Shown: positions 41,924-50,840, counted from the first letter of the stretch. The stretch is DNA of 64,000 nt from Nonomuraea fuscirosea (GCF_003001935.1 NZ_PVNG01000015.1:62001-126000), one strand, 5' to 3'. The notes: a model not told the origin generated them from the letters alone. A program made the numbers and translations.

Positions 41924-42847
41924 ATGTCCGTCGAACAGCTCGTCGTCGCCATCGTCGTGGTCGCGGCGGTGGGCTTCGGAGTGGCCCGCACGATTCGCAT
42001 CATCCCGCAGGCCACGGCCGCCATCATCGAGCGTCTCGGGCGTTATCACCGCACGCTGACCCCGGGGCTCAACCTGGTGGTGCCGTTCATCGACCGGATC
42101 AAGGACCTGATCGACCTCAGGGAACAGGTGGTGTCGTTCCCGCCGCAGCCGGTGATCACCTCCGACAACCTGGTGGTGTCCATCGACACCGTCATCTACT
42201 TCCAGGTCACCAATCCGAAGGCGGCCACGTACGAGATCGCGAACTTCCTGACCGGCGTCGAGCAGCTCACGGTCACCACGCTGCGCAACGTGGTCGGCGG
42301 CATGGACCTGGAGCGCACGCTGACCTCCAGGGAGGACATCAACACGGCTCTGCGCGGCGTGCTGGACGAGGCGACCGGCAAGTGGGGCATCCGGGTCAAC
42401 CGGGTTGAGCTCAAGGCCATCGACCCGCCCGCCTCCATCCAGGACTCGATGGAGAAGCAGATGCGCGCCGACCGCGACAAGCGCGCCGCCGTGCTGACCG
42501 CCGAGGGACAGCGCCAGGCGGCGATCCTGGCGGCCGAGGGCGAGAAGCAGGCGTCGGTGCTGCGGGCGCGCGGCGAGGCGGAGGCGGCCGTGCTGCGCGC
42601 GCAGGCGGAGGCGGAGGCCCAGGCGATGCGGGCCAAGGGTCAGGCGGACGCGATCGGCATGGTCTTCAAGGCCATTCACGAGGGCAATCCGGACCAGCAT
42701 CTGCTGGCCTACCAGTATCTGCAGACCCTGCCGGAGATCGCCAAGGGCGACGCCAATAAAATCTGGATCGTCCCATCCGAGATGGGCAAGGTCCTGGAGA
42801 ACCTTGGCGGCCTCTTCACTCCCCCGAAAGACCAGGACACCCGGTGA
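41924..42847 (+). CDS. SPFH/Band 7 (stomatin-like) membrane protein
   Basis: This 307-residue protein has an N-terminal membrane helix (about 5-22), the Band 7 domain (about 25-205; IIPQATAAIIERLGRY, TPGLNLVVPFIDRI, EDINTALRGVLDEATGKWGI), and a long Ala/Glu/Arg coiled coil (about 185-255). The end has GNPDQHLLAYQYLQTLPEIAKG typical of bacterial QmcA/stomatin proteins. It forms large membrane-associated rings that organise lipid microdomains or protect membrane proteins. No NfeD partner gene is adjacent. Confidence 0.92.
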   Translation: MSVEQLVVAIVVVAAVGFGVARTIRIIPQATAAIIERLGRYHRTLTPGLNLVVPFIDRIKDLIDLREQVVSFPPQPVITSDNLVVSIDTVIYFQVTNPKAATYEIANFLTGVEQLTVTTLRNVVGGMDLERTLTSREDINTALRGVLDEATGKWGIRVNRVELKAIDPPASIQDSMEKQMRADRDKRAAVLTAEGQRQAAILAAEGEKQASVLRARGEAEAAVLRAQAEAEAQAMRAKGQADAIGMVFKAIHEGNPDQHLLAYQYLQTLPEIAKGDANKIWIVPSEMGKVLENLGGLFTPPKDQDTR

Positions 42848-42924
42848 GAACCCTGCCGAACGGACTGCCGCCGCGGCCTTGACCGGGCCTTTCGACGCGG
42901 CTGCGGTCCGAGCGGGGGTTGTGC

Positions 42925-43680
42925 GTGACTGGGTGGGAACTGGCCGCGATCTGCGCCGCCGGTCTGGTGGCCGGCGCCATCAACGCGGTGGTGGGGTCGG
43001 GCTCGCTGATCACGTTCCCGACGCTGGTGGCGCTCGGCGTCGATCCGGTCACCGCCAACGTCTCCAACACGATCGGCCTGGTCCCCGGCTCCTACACCGC
43101 CGCGTACGGCTACCGCGCCGAGCTCAGCGGCCAGCGTGACCGCCTCCTGCGCCTGGGCGCTGCCTCCGCGCTCGGGGCGCTGATCGGCGGGATCCTGCTG
43201 CTGTTCCTCGATCCCGACGTGTTCGAGTTCGTGGTGGTGGTGCTGATCGCGGTGGCCTGCGTGCTCGTCATGACGCAGCCCAGGCTGAACGCGTGGGTGG
43301 CCGCGCGGCGCGAGGAGCCCCGCGCGCACGGCGGTGCGGCGCTGTGGGTGGGCGTGCTGGCCTCGGGGATCTACGGCGGCTACTTCGGGGCCGCGCAGGG
43401 CGTGCTGCTGATCGGGCTGCTCGGCATCTTCCTCGACGACGGCCTGCAGCGGGTGAACGCGGCCAAGAACGTGCTGGCGCTGATCGTCAACGGGGTGGCC
43501 GCGCTGCTGTTCGTGGTGGTGGCGGAGGTGGACTGGGCGGCCGTGGCCGGGGTGGCGCTGGGCGCGATCGCCGGCGGGTTCCTGGGGGCGAGGGTGGGGC
43601 GGCGGATCCCGGCGCGGGTGCTGCGGGCGATCATCGTTTTCGTGGGACTTATGGCGATTATCGTACTGGTGTACGGATAA
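42925..43680 (+). CDS. TSUP-family permease (TauE/SafE type)
   Basis: This 251-residue protein has about 8 hydrophobic helices in two related halves, each beginning with a Gly-rich motif: GAINAVVGSGSLITFPTL and GIYGGYFGAAQGVLL. This is the pattern of TauE/SafE permeases, which move sulfite, sulfonates or other organic anions. GTG 42925 is chosen because GGGGGT precedes it by 8 bases; a TTG two codons earlier is less likely. No sulfur-metabolism gene is adjacent, so the substrate is open. Confidence 0.9.
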   Translation: MTGWELAAICAAGLVAGAINAVVGSGSLITFPTLVALGVDPVTANVSNTIGLVPGSYTAAYGYRAELSGQRDRLLRLGAASALGALIGGILLLFLDPDVFEFVVVVLIAVACVLVMTQPRLNAWVAARREEPRAHGGAALWVGVLASGIYGGYFGAAQGVLLIGLLGIFLDDGLQRVNAAKNVLALIVNGVAALLFVVVAEVDWAAVAGVALGAIAGGFLGARVGRRIPARVLRAIIVFVGLMAIIVLVYG

Positions 43681-43691
43681 GTCGGGATGGG

Positions 43692-43937
43692 TATAACTTG
43701 GTCATGAAAGGTGACCGGGTGGAGATCGTCATCGACGCGGGAGGCTCGTCACCCCGCACGTACGAGATCACGGCCACCCGCGCCGGGCGGCGGGTCGAGG
43801 TGGCCAACCGGCGGGGGCTCGTGGAGGTGAGCGAGGTGACCCGCACCGGCACACCGGTGCGTACGGCCCGGTTCATGTCCAGCCGCATCCTTGCCCTCGT
43901 CGAACACCCCGCCGACTCCTCGGACGCGGGCGACTGA
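43692..43937 (+). CDS. Small hypothetical protein (77 residues)
   Basis: The coding part runs from ATG 43704; the interval given begins at its likely -10 box TATAAC (43692-43697), 6 bases before the start, suggesting a leaderless mRNA. The product is soluble with strands DRVEIVIDAGGS, TYEITATRAGRRVEVANR and GLVEVSEVTR and a basic end. It looks like a short beta-barrel or SH3-like fold. Two alternating hydrophobic strand pairs and normal codon use support a real gene. Function unknown. Confidence 0.6.
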   Translation, partial: YNLVMKGDRVEIVIDAGGSSPRTYEITATRAGRRVEVANRRGLVEVSEVTRTGTPVRTARFMSSRILALVEHPADSSDAGD

Positions 43938-43975
43938 AGCGGGCCGGCGAGGAAGCCGCAGGCCAGTCGCCGGTC

Positions 43976-44071
43976 GGACGCCGACAGGTCCAGTGGGGGC
44001 GCCGGCCGGACGCCGACAGGTCCGGCGGGGGCGCCGGCCGGACGCCGACAGGTCCGGCGGGGGCGCAGGCC
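43976..44071. repeat. 32-bp tandem repeat, three copies
   Basis: Units begin GGACGCCGACAGGTCC and end with GGCC at 43976-44007, 44008-44039 and 44040-44071, with three or four substitutions between copies. They lie between convergent genes and code for nothing obvious. Confidence 0.9.
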
Positions 44072-44091
44072 GGCCGCGACGAGGTCCCGGG

Positions 44092-44916
44092 TCAGGCGAA
44101 GTCGGCCGCGTGGTCCTCCGCCCACCGGCGGAAGGTGAGCGCGGGCCGGCCGAGCAGCCGCCGCACCGTGTCCGTGGCCCGCTCCGGCCGCGTCACGAAG
44201 CTCTCCCAGGTCGTCAGCGCGCTCTCCACGAACGCCGGCTCCCCCCACGCCGCCATGAGCCGCTCGCGCGCCTCCTCGACCGGCTGCTCCTCCCAGCGCA
44301 CCTCGCGCCCGGTCACCTCGCCGATCACCCGCGCCTGCTCGGCCTGGGTCAGCTCCTCCGGGCCGGTGAGCGCGTACGCGGCCCCGTTGTGCCCGGCCGA
44401 GGTGAGCACGTGCACGGCCACGGACGCGATGTCCCGCTCGTGGATCAGCGCCCTGGACGCCTCCCCGTACGGCCAGCGCACCACGCCCTGCCTGATCTGC
44501 CCGGCCCAGCCCAGCGTGTTGGCCGCGAACCCGCCCGGCCGCAGGAACGTCCACCCGAGGCCGGAGCGCCGGATCAGCTCCTCGATCTCCGCGTAGTGCG
44601 ACGGGGCCTCGCCTCCGTCGCCCGCCTGCGCGGACAGGTAAACGACCCGGCGCGCGTGCCGGGCCACGGCCGCGACCACCTCGGCGGCGTTACCGGTGGT
44701 GAAGCCGGGCCAGAGCAGGAACACGCTCTCCACGTCCTTCAGCGCCGGCTCCAGCGTCGCGGGGTCGTACAGGTCGCCCTGGACGACCTCCACGGCCGCC
44801 CGCACCCGCTCTGGGTGCCTGGCGAACGCCCGCACCTCCAGTCCAGCCCCGGCGAGCTGGGACACCACATGACTGCCGACATTGCCGGTCGCGCCGGTCA
44901 CCAGAATCTTGCTCAT
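44092..44916 (-). CDS. NmrA-like NAD(P)-binding protein
   Basis: This 274-residue atypical SDR has ILVTGATGNVGSHVVSQL at the N-terminus, an Arg-rich second strand (VRAFARHPERV), VVYLSAQAG and WTFLRPGGFAANTL. Members bind NAD(P) and act as redox sensors or as reductases of small substrates; the catalytic Tyr-x3-Lys motif is not obvious, which favours a sensor or weak enzyme. The C-terminal region (EELTQAEQARVIGEVTGREV) is the usual substrate-side domain. The Rieske gene lies 29 bases upstream on the same strand. Confidence 0.85.
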   Translation of the reverse strand: MSKILVTGATGNVGSHVVSQLAGAGLEVRAFARHPERVRAAVEVVQGDLYDPATLEPALKDVESVFLLWPGFTTGNAAEVVAAVARHARRVVYLSAQAGDGGEAPSHYAEIEELIRRSGLGWTFLRPGGFAANTLGWAGQIRQGVVRWPYGEASRALIHERDIASVAVHVLTSAGHNGAAYALTGPEELTQAEQARVIGEVTGREVRWEEQPVEEARERLMAAWGEPAFVESALTTWESFVTRPERATDTVRRLLGRPALTFRRWAEDHAADFA

Positions 44917-44945
44917 GACAGCGACCGTAGGACCTCAACCAAACT

Positions 44946-45857
44946 TCAGGTCAACCCCGGCCGCACCTGGATGGTGCCGTCCCTCCTGATCCGCGTCTCG
45001 AACACCGGCGCCGGCGCGGTCGCGGGCCCGTGCCTGACCGAGCCGTCGGACAGCCGGAACGTGCTGCTGTGCCACGGGCAGACCACGCACGCCTCGCCGT
45101 CCTCCATCACGAGCCTGCCCTGGTGCAGCGGGCCCGCCAGATGCGGGCAGCGATCGGCCAGCACGGTCACGCCCTCGCCCTGGCGCAGCACGAAGAGCTG
45201 GATGTAGCCGAGCCGCCTGGCCACGGGCCGCCCGTCGGGCAGGTCCTTGAGCGGGCACAGGTCGTGCCAGCCCAGCGGCACCAGGTGCGTCACCTGCGGC
45301 GCGTGGTTGGCGCCGGCCGCCTGGCGATGGGCCAGGTGCCCGCCGAGGTAGGCGCCGAGCCCGCCGACGGCCAGGCCCGCGTACGACATCATCCGGCCCG
45401 GCCGCTCGTGCCCGCGCAGGCGCGCCAGCAGGGACGCGGAGAACAGGCCGAGCGCGGCCGCGTTCGCCAGCATGTGGACGAAACCCACCCGCTGCTGCTC
45501 GCGATGGAGTGAGGACCAGTCCGTGAGCCCCGCCGCCGCCGTAGGCAGCGCGTTGATCAGGCCGGTGGCCAGCAGCAGGCGGGAGGCGCGCGGATCGGCG
45601 TCGGCCAGGTCCAGCACGGCCGTGGAGAGCCAGCAGCCCAGGGAGACCGTCGCCAGCGGCGGATGCACGGGCTCCCCGAGGGGCACGCCGTGCAGCACGT
45701 CACGCAGGCGGCCCTGACGCAGCCGCCGGCGCACGGCCTTGGCGAGTCCTCTGATCGGCGAGTCCATGGCCTTCGACTTCTCGAGCCGATCGGCGATGGC
45801 GACCGGCCCGGCGAAACCCCGCAACTGCCGACGTCTCGCTCGTACTGTCTCTTTCAC
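44946..45857 (-). CDS. Membrane Rieske [2Fe-2S] protein with DUF2231 domain
   Basis: This 303-residue protein joins a DUF2231 membrane domain (about 55-190, four helices, GEPVHPPLATVSLGCWL) to a Rieske iron-sulfur domain (about 195-303) with the cluster ligands in CPHLAG (about 236-238) and CPWHSS (about 260-263). It starts with GTG 45857 after AGGGG. It can carry electrons at the membrane. Its redox partner is unknown; the molybdopterin oxidoreductase gene lies 0.6 kb upstream in the same direction and is a candidate. Confidence 0.9.
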   Translation of the reverse strand: MKETVRARRRQLRGFAGPVAIADRLEKSKAMDSPIRGLAKAVRRRLRQGRLRDVLHGVPLGEPVHPPLATVSLGCWLSTAVLDLADADPRASRLLLATGLINALPTAAAGLTDWSSLHREQQRVGFVHMLANAAALGLFSASLLARLRGHERPGRMMSYAGLAVGGLGAYLGGHLAHRQAAGANHAPQVTHLVPLGWHDLCPLKDLPDGRPVARRLGYIQLFVLRQGEGVTVLADRCPHLAGPLHQGRLVMEDGEACVVCPWHSSTFRLSDGSVRHGPATAPAPVFETRIRRDGTIQVRPGLT

Positions 45858-45887
45858 GACAAGTCCCCTACCCCGGCCATGTGGGGA

Positions 45888-46499
45888 TCACTCGGGCAGG
45901 TGTCCCCTGGCCACGGAGAGTTCGACCAGCTCCAGGGCGTACGCGCCCAGTGTGGGCGAACCTTCCTGGATGATCCGCACCTTCTCCTTCACCTGCGTGG
46001 CGGTGACCTTGAACAGCGGCCAGGTGCCGCCCTCGTTGAGATGGTTGGCCAAGATGGGGGCGAAACGGTCGAGCGCCTTGGCGAATCTCGCCTCCGGAGT
46101 CGTCCTGTCCTCGAACTCGGCCCACAGCTCACGCATCGAGGCCCCCTGCTCTCCCGGCAGCAGCCCGAAGATGCGGTCGGCGGCGGCCCGCTCGACCTCG
46201 GCCTGCGCGGCCACCGCGACCGGGTCGTAGATGAAGGTGTCACCGGCGTCGATCTCCACCAGGTCGTGCACCAACAACATGGCCACCACCCGTTGCAGGT
46301 CGGTTCCGGGTGGGGCATGCTCGCCGAAGACCATCGCCAGCGTGCCCACGTACCAGGAGTGCTCTGCGGTGTTCTCCCGCCGCGAGCCGTCGATCAGATG
46401 GTTGCGGCGGATGACCCGCTTCAACTTGTCGATCTCGACGGCGAAGGCGATCTGGGCGTTCAGGCGGTCCTCTTCTGGCGCGATAGTCACGCGCGACAC
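45888..46499 (-). CDS. HD-domain phosphohydrolase, YfbR/HDDC2 type
   Basis: This 203-residue protein has the HD metal site in AEHSWYVGTLA, LVHDLVEIDAGDT and a later helix with ALDRFAPILANHLNEGG. Family members hydrolyse nucleoside 5'-monophosphates or similar substrates. Start GTG 46499; a second GTG three codons later (46490) is possible. It lies one base from the molybdopterin oxidoreductase gene, so they are probably co-transcribed, although no direct functional link is evident. Confidence 0.85.
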   Translation of the reverse strand: MSRVTIAPEEDRLNAQIAFAVEIDKLKRVIRRNHLIDGSRRENTAEHSWYVGTLAMVFGEHAPPGTDLQRVVAMLLVHDLVEIDAGDTFIYDPVAVAAQAEVERAAADRIFGLLPGEQGASMRELWAEFEDRTTPEARFAKALDRFAPILANHLNEGGTWPLFKVTATQVKEKVRIIQEGSPTLGAYALELVELSVARGHLPE

Positions 46500-46500
46500 C

Positions 46501-48681
46501 CTATTGTGCGGTGATCACCCCGGTTGGTGAAATCGTGACCGGAACTCCGTTGAACACTGCGTTACCACTTGGAACGTCAAGGGCGGTTTCGTCCGTCAGC
46601 GCGTTGGCGCTGACGCCCGCGTGCCCGGCCGCGACGCTCTGCGTGCTGCCCGCGTGCCCCCAGCCGTGGGGCAGGCTCACCACGCCGGGCATGATGCTGT
46701 CGGTGGGCTCGACGGGCACCGTGACCTGGCCCTTCGCCGAGCGCACCACGGCCTGTCCGGCCAGCTCCAGCCGCCGCGCGTCGGCCGGGTTGATCTGCAG
46801 CGTGCACGTGTTGCTGCCGCCGACCAGCGGGCCCACGTTGTGCATCCAGCTGTTGTTGGAGCGCAGGTGGCGCCGGCCGATCAGGACCATCTCCGGCGGC
46901 TCCTCGTCCAGTTTGCCGCGCAGCCGCTCCACGTCCTCGATGAGCTGCGGCGGGGCCAGCTCGATCAGCCCCGAGGCCGTCCTGAGCACCTCGCCGAGCC
47001 GCGGCTCCAGCGCGCCCAGGTCCAGGCCGTGCGGATGGTCGAGCAGTTTGCGCAGCGACAGGTCCCCCTTGCCGGCCCACTCGCCGTACGGGCCGAGCCT
47101 GAGCATGAGGTCGAGCCGCCGTTCGCCGCCCGACTCGCCGTCCAGCAGCTCGCGCAGCTCCGCCACGTCCCGCCCCTCGATCCCCGAGCCGGGCGTCTGC
47201 GTGGCCTTGCGCAGCGTGTCGTCGATGACGAACGCGTCGAGGTCCCCTTCGAGCCCCGAGGCGATCATGGCCAGCCTGGCCAGGATCTGCGCCTCCGACG
47301 GCCGCTCGTCCAGCGGCAGCAGCGGCGGCGAGTATCGCGCGTAGTTGCGCACGGCGAACCCGAGCAGGGCGAAGTCGAAGTGCCCCGACTGCAGGACGCG
47401 GGGCGGGGGCAGGATGACGTGCGCGTGCTTCGTGGTCTCGTTCAGGTACGGGTCCACGCTCACCATGAAGTCCAGCCGCCCGAAGGCCGCGTCCAGCCGG
47501 TCCCCGTTGGGCGCGGACAGCACCGGGTTGCCCGCGACCGTGAACAGCACCTTGACCTGCCCGTCACCGGGCGTCTCGATCTCGTCGGCGAGCGTCGCCA
47601 CCGGCAGCTCGCCGTTGGCCTCGGGCAGCCCTCTGACCCGGCTGCTCCACCTGCCGACCGTGTACGGCCTCCGCCTCCCGCGGGTCTCGGTGGCGGACTT
47701 GGGGAACATCGAGCCACCGGGACGGTCCAGATTGCCGGTCAGCACGTTGACGACGTCCACCAGCCACTGGGCCAGCGTGCCGAACTCGGTCGTGCACGTG
47801 CCGATCCTGGCGTACACGGCGGCCGTACGCGCCGCCACCAGCTCCCTGGCCAGCCGTACGACCACCTCGGCGGGCACCCCGGTGCGCCGGGCCACGCTCT
47901 CCGGCGGGAAGTGCTTGGCCGCCTCGCGCACCTCGGCCAGCCCGTTGACCTCGGCCAGCGGCCTGGCCAGGTCCTCGGCGAACAGGGTGTGCACGATGCC
48001 GAACAGCAGGTAGGCGTCCGTACCCGGCCGGATGAACAGGTGCTCGTCGGCCAGCGCGGCCGTACGGGTGCGGCGCGGATCGACCACGACGAGCCGCCCC
48101 CCGCGCCCGCGCAGCGCCTTGAGCCGCCCGGGGAAGTCGGGCGCGGTGCACAGGGAGCCGTTGGACTCCAGCGGGTTGGCGCCCAGCATCAGCAGATAGT
48201 CGGTCCGGTCCAGGTCGGGCACCGGGATCGCCATCGGATGACCGAACATGAGCCCGCAGGCCACGTGCTTCGGCATCTGGTCGGCGGTGCTGGCGGAGAA
48301 GACGTTACGGGTGCCGAGCGCCTTGATCAGCGGCGCGCCGTACAGGGCGCCCGCCATGGTGTGGGCGCTCGGATTGCCCAGGTAGACGGCGACGGAACGG
48401 CGGTCGGAGACCCGTTCGAGCCCCGCCCTGACGGCCTCGAACGCCTCGTCCCAGCCGACCTCGCGCCACAGCTCGCCCTCCCTGATCAGCGGCTTGCGCA
48501 ACCGGTCGGGATCCTCGTCCAGCCGCCCCAGACTGGCCCCCTTGGGGCAGATGAACCCTTTGCTGAACGGATCATCCTTGTCGCCCCTGACGCTGGTGAC
48601 GTGCCCGCCCGCGTCGAGGGTGAGGGTCAGGCCGCAGACGGCCTCGCACAGGGGACAGGTCCGGTGGACGGTCGAGGTCAT
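46501..48681 (-). CDS. Molybdopterin oxidoreductase (bis-MGD, [4Fe-4S])
   Basis: This 726-residue cytoplasmic enzyme of the DMSO-reductase family starts at ATG 48681 (AGGAG 6 bases before; a GTG lies one codon upstream). It has a [4Fe-4S] site in CPLCEAVCGL and FICPKGASLG, the MGD-binding domains (LMLGANPLESNGSLC, VVDPRRTRTA, RIGTCTTEFG), and a C-terminal domain with SNNSWMHNVGPLVGG and VSLPHGWGH. Where formate dehydrogenases have a molybdenum-bound Cys or SeCys this protein reads ASTADQMPKHV, so it is not a standard formate dehydrogenase. It resembles mycobacterial Rv0197-type oxidoreductases of unknown substrate. Confidence 0.9.
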   Translation of the reverse strand: MTSTVHRTCPLCEAVCGLTLTLDAGGHVTSVRGDKDDPFSKGFICPKGASLGRLDEDPDRLRKPLIREGELWREVGWDEAFEAVRAGLERVSDRRSVAVYLGNPSAHTMAGALYGAPLIKALGTRNVFSASTADQMPKHVACGLMFGHPMAIPVPDLDRTDYLLMLGANPLESNGSLCTAPDFPGRLKALRGRGGRLVVVDPRRTRTAALADEHLFIRPGTDAYLLFGIVHTLFAEDLARPLAEVNGLAEVREAAKHFPPESVARRTGVPAEVVVRLARELVAARTAAVYARIGTCTTEFGTLAQWLVDVVNVLTGNLDRPGGSMFPKSATETRGRRRPYTVGRWSSRVRGLPEANGELPVATLADEIETPGDGQVKVLFTVAGNPVLSAPNGDRLDAAFGRLDFMVSVDPYLNETTKHAHVILPPPRVLQSGHFDFALLGFAVRNYARYSPPLLPLDERPSEAQILARLAMIASGLEGDLDAFVIDDTLRKATQTPGSGIEGRDVAELRELLDGESGGERRLDLMLRLGPYGEWAGKGDLSLRKLLDHPHGLDLGALEPRLGEVLRTASGLIELAPPQLIEDVERLRGKLDEEPPEMVLIGRRHLRSNNSWMHNVGPLVGGSNTCTLQINPADARRLELAGQAVVRSAKGQVTVPVEPTDSIMPGVVSLPHGWGHAGSTQSVAAGHAGVSANALTDETALDVPSGNAVFNGVPVTISPTGVITAQ

Positions 48682-48691
48682 CACGACTCCT

Positions 48692-48710
48692 GAGTTCGCC
48701 AGCTGAACTC
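48692..48710. promoter_or_regulatory. GAGTTC/GAACTC inverted repeat before the oxidoreductase gene
   Basis: Six-bp perfect arms with a 7-base centre lie 11 bases upstream of the start, overlapping the ribosome-site region. It is a possible operator. Confidence 0.35.
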
Positions 48711-48983
48711 ATCTTCGCGCGCCCCCCGCCCATGGGGAAGCCCCGGATCACTGCTCTGCGGAGTGTTCAGGCCGCCGGGATGAGCGACTCGAAGCCGGCG
48801 AGGGACACGTCATGGACCGGTCCGGTATGTGCGCATCCTCATACGGATCACGCTTGCTGGCACGGGCCAGGGTTCGGTGCGCCCGCCTGGCCCGTGCGGA
48901 GGAAAGCCGGTCGATCCAACCGGCCTCACGGTGAACCGGCAAGGTGATCAGAGCCGGCGGCGCCGAAGGCGGCCTGTCACCCT
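48711..48983. other. About 300 bases without a supported gene, including a hairpin
   Basis: Short open frames occur on both strands but show no family or composition support. The main feature is the hairpin 48860-48897 with perfect 12-bp arms (GCACGGGCCAGG and CCTGGCCCGTGC) and a 14-base loop, probably a terminator of the small secreted-protein gene to its right. Confidence 0.55.
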
Positions 48984-49334
48984 CTAGAGAGGACCGCAGT
49001 CCGATGCCGTGTAGATTCCTCGGCCCCGAGGGGCTCCGGTGCCGGCGTATCGGAACGACTTGTAGAGGTCGGCGCCGGAGATGGTGAAGGGGCCTTTATC
49101 GGGCCAGTTGTTGATGTCCACACAGAAGGTCTTGGACGTGGTGCAGGTGTTCTTCACCTCAACGTAACGGCTCTGCTTCTCCGAATACCACTTCGAGACG
49201 GAAATACCGCAAGCGGTCGTGACGCTGGTTGCCGAGGAGACCTCGGCAGATGCCAGGGCGGGGGTGGCTCCACCCATGAGCGCCGCCGCTGCGATGACTC
49301 CCCCTGCCAGGGTGCCGATCTTACGTCTCAGCAA
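48984..49334 (-). CDS. Small secreted protein
   Basis: This 116-residue protein starts with TTG 49334, preceded by AAGGGAG. A signal peptide (RRKIGTLAGGVIAAAALMGG, cleavage after ALA near 29) leads to a mature domain of about 85 residues with four cysteines (ACGISVS, NTCTTSKTFCVDI, ASDCGPL), likely two disulfides. Aromatic residues and WPDKGPFTIS suggest a compact beta fold. No family is recognised; it may be a surface or antimicrobial-type protein, but this is open. Confidence 0.7.
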   Translation of the reverse strand: MLRRKIGTLAGGVIAAAALMGGATPALASAEVSSATSVTTACGISVSKWYSEKQSRYVEVKNTCTTSKTFCVDINNWPDKGPFTISGADLYKSFRYAGTGAPRGRGIYTASDCGPL

Positions 49335-49477
49335 TTCAGATTCTCCCTTTCGAGGCGCCCAGTCGATCATCGCTGGGTCGGATAAGTAGCCTCAACCTAG
49401 GGATCGGCGGTATAGAGCCGGTATGTCGGAAACATCCCTGCGCTCTTTCGCCGAAGATTTGCGTCGATGTAGACGGG

Positions 49478-49511
49478 GAAGCCCCGGAGCCCCCGCGGTC
49501 TCCGGGGCTTC
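49478..49511 (-). terminator. Hairpin downstream of the two-gene minus-strand set
   Basis: Perfect 12-bp arms GAAGCCCCGGAG (49478-49489) and CTCCGGGGCTTC (49500-49511) with a 10-base loop lie 48 bases after the 216-residue gene. Confidence 0.65.
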
Positions 49512-49558
49512 GCCCCCCGGGGAATTTCCCGGATTCCCCAGGTCTTCTCAGGAAGGTC

Positions 49559-50209
49559 TCATCGGCCCATCAGGGGAAGCGCCACCTCGGTACGCAGATC
49601 GGGCGGCTCCTCGAGGTCGGGTCTCATGGAGATCCACGATCGGCGGCCGTACAGGCGCTCCAGGCCGGGGGAGAGGGCCCCCGGCACCTCGTCGCGCCGG
49701 ATGATCTCGACGATCAGGAACTGGGCCCGCGTGCGGTGCCGGTAGACGTTGACGCTGCGCGCCCAGCAGGCCGCGGCGATCTCCTCGCTGTAGGCCTCGA
49801 ACTCCTCGGCGCTGATGCCCGCCCTGACCAGTATCAGCGCCTTCTCGCCGGTGGCCGTGGGCGTGATCCACAGCACCAGCGGGATGCGTCCGGCCCTGGT
49901 GTGCATAGTGGTCTCCAGGCAGACCCGCCGCAGGCGGTGCCGGGAGATGACGCACCAGACGTGGGCCGCGATCCAGTTGCGGCCCGCCCTGGTGGCGGCC
50001 GGCACCGAGATGGCGCTGGTCAGCAGGATGAACGGCATCCAGCGGCCCTCCTGGGCGGCGCCCAGGAGGGTCAGCGTGAACAGCGCCAGCCCGGCGAGCA
50101 GCAGCAGCTCGGCGCGGGCCCGCCAGAGCTTGACCAGCGGCCCGCCGCCCCCGGCGGCCGGGAGGTCCTCGTTGGCGGGGAAGATCTGGTTACGCGGGTT
50201 CCTCGGCAT
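49559..50209 (-). CDS. Hypothetical protein with two membrane helices, mobile-element-like
   Basis: This 216-residue protein has a Pro/Asn-rich N-terminus, two transmembrane helices (about 33-48 and 55-75) and a cytoplasmic domain (about 85-216; RRVCLETTMHTRAGRIPLVLW, TATGEKALILVRAGISAEE, LIVEIIRRDEVPG). Proteins of this layout are found near transfer genes of actinomycete integrative and conjugative elements, from memory and not checked. No transfer ATPase, integrase or replication gene is present here. It is preceded immediately by a 71-residue gene with which it is likely co-transcribed. Confidence 0.7.
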   Translation of the reverse strand: MPRNPRNQIFPANEDLPAAGGGGPLVKLWRARAELLLLAGLALFTLTLLGAAQEGRWMPFILLTSAISVPAATRAGRNWIAAHVWCVISRHRLRRVCLETTMHTRAGRIPLVLWITPTATGEKALILVRAGISAEEFEAYSEEIAAACWARSVNVYRHRTRAQFLIVEIIRRDEVPGALSPGLERLYGRRSWISMRPDLEEPPDLRTEVALPLMGR

Positions 50210-50425
50210 CTAGGACACCTCCTCGGTCACCTTGCGTGGCAGGTGGAGCTGGTCGAAGCGCGGGTCGCGGTAGCGGCGGGAACCGAAACCGGTTTTCGTC
50301 ACGGTCCAGCCCATCCGGAAGGCGAATTCGTCGGGCTCGACGCAGATTCGGTAGTCGGCCGGCGCCATGAGTTCCTGGATCCAGGACTTGATTCGGCTGA
50401 GTCCCTTGGTACCTTGTGAGTACAT
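50210..50425 (-). CDS. Small hypothetical protein (71 residues)
   Basis: This gene starts at ATG 50425 (GAAAGGGG 7 bases before) and ends directly against the start of the next gene (TAGATG). The product is soluble and basic: TKGLSRIKSWIQELMAP, CVEPDEFAFRMGWTV and DPRFDQLHLPRKVTEE. It has no recognised family. The tight junction shows it is cotranslated with the 216-residue protein, and the pair looks like a conserved unit from an accessory element. Confidence 0.65.
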   Translation of the reverse strand: MYSQGTKGLSRIKSWIQELMAPADYRICVEPDEFAFRMGWTVTKTGFGSRRYRDPRFDQLHLPRKVTEEVS

Positions 50426-50840
50426 AGAAGACCCCTTTCGCGGCATTTTAGAGGTGGCTTCTTGGCCGGTCCGACGGCTGATGACCGGTTTCTCCGCAGG
50501 GTGGCAGCCCATATGCGGTGAACCGGTGGTCAGCCTCGGCCCGGCTTTTTTGGTGCTCGATCGAGCAGACTCGCGCGGCTTTTTCTAGGTGAATGCGCGA
50601 TCCTTCCGGCAAGTGGCCTCCCTGGGGTGGAGTTGCGTATCCGGGACGGCGACGTTGCCGGAGAGGCGGCCCCTGCGGGGGCTCGCCAGCGGAAGCGGAA
50701 GGCTCGGTGTGTGCGGCCTTGTCGTCATGTCAGGCCTCCTCACCACCATCGAGATCCCTCCTGGATCTGATCGTCCCCCGAGGTCGTCGATGCTGCAATA
50801 GCTTGAGCAAGGGAAGATTTAAGAATCTTGCGGCTTGCCG

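Noticed and set aside
33706..44071. CRISPR array from the tandem repeats at 33.7 and 44.0 kb
   Set aside because: Copies are directly adjacent with no spacers, and no cas gene is present.
46621..48693. 690-codon open frame antisense to the molybdopterin oxidoreductase
   Set aside because: Shadow frame; the sense strand has the iron-sulfur and MGD motifs.
48732..48947. Short open frames on both strands
   Set aside because: No ribosome site, no family pattern, and both strands open equally, as expected by chance at this GC content.
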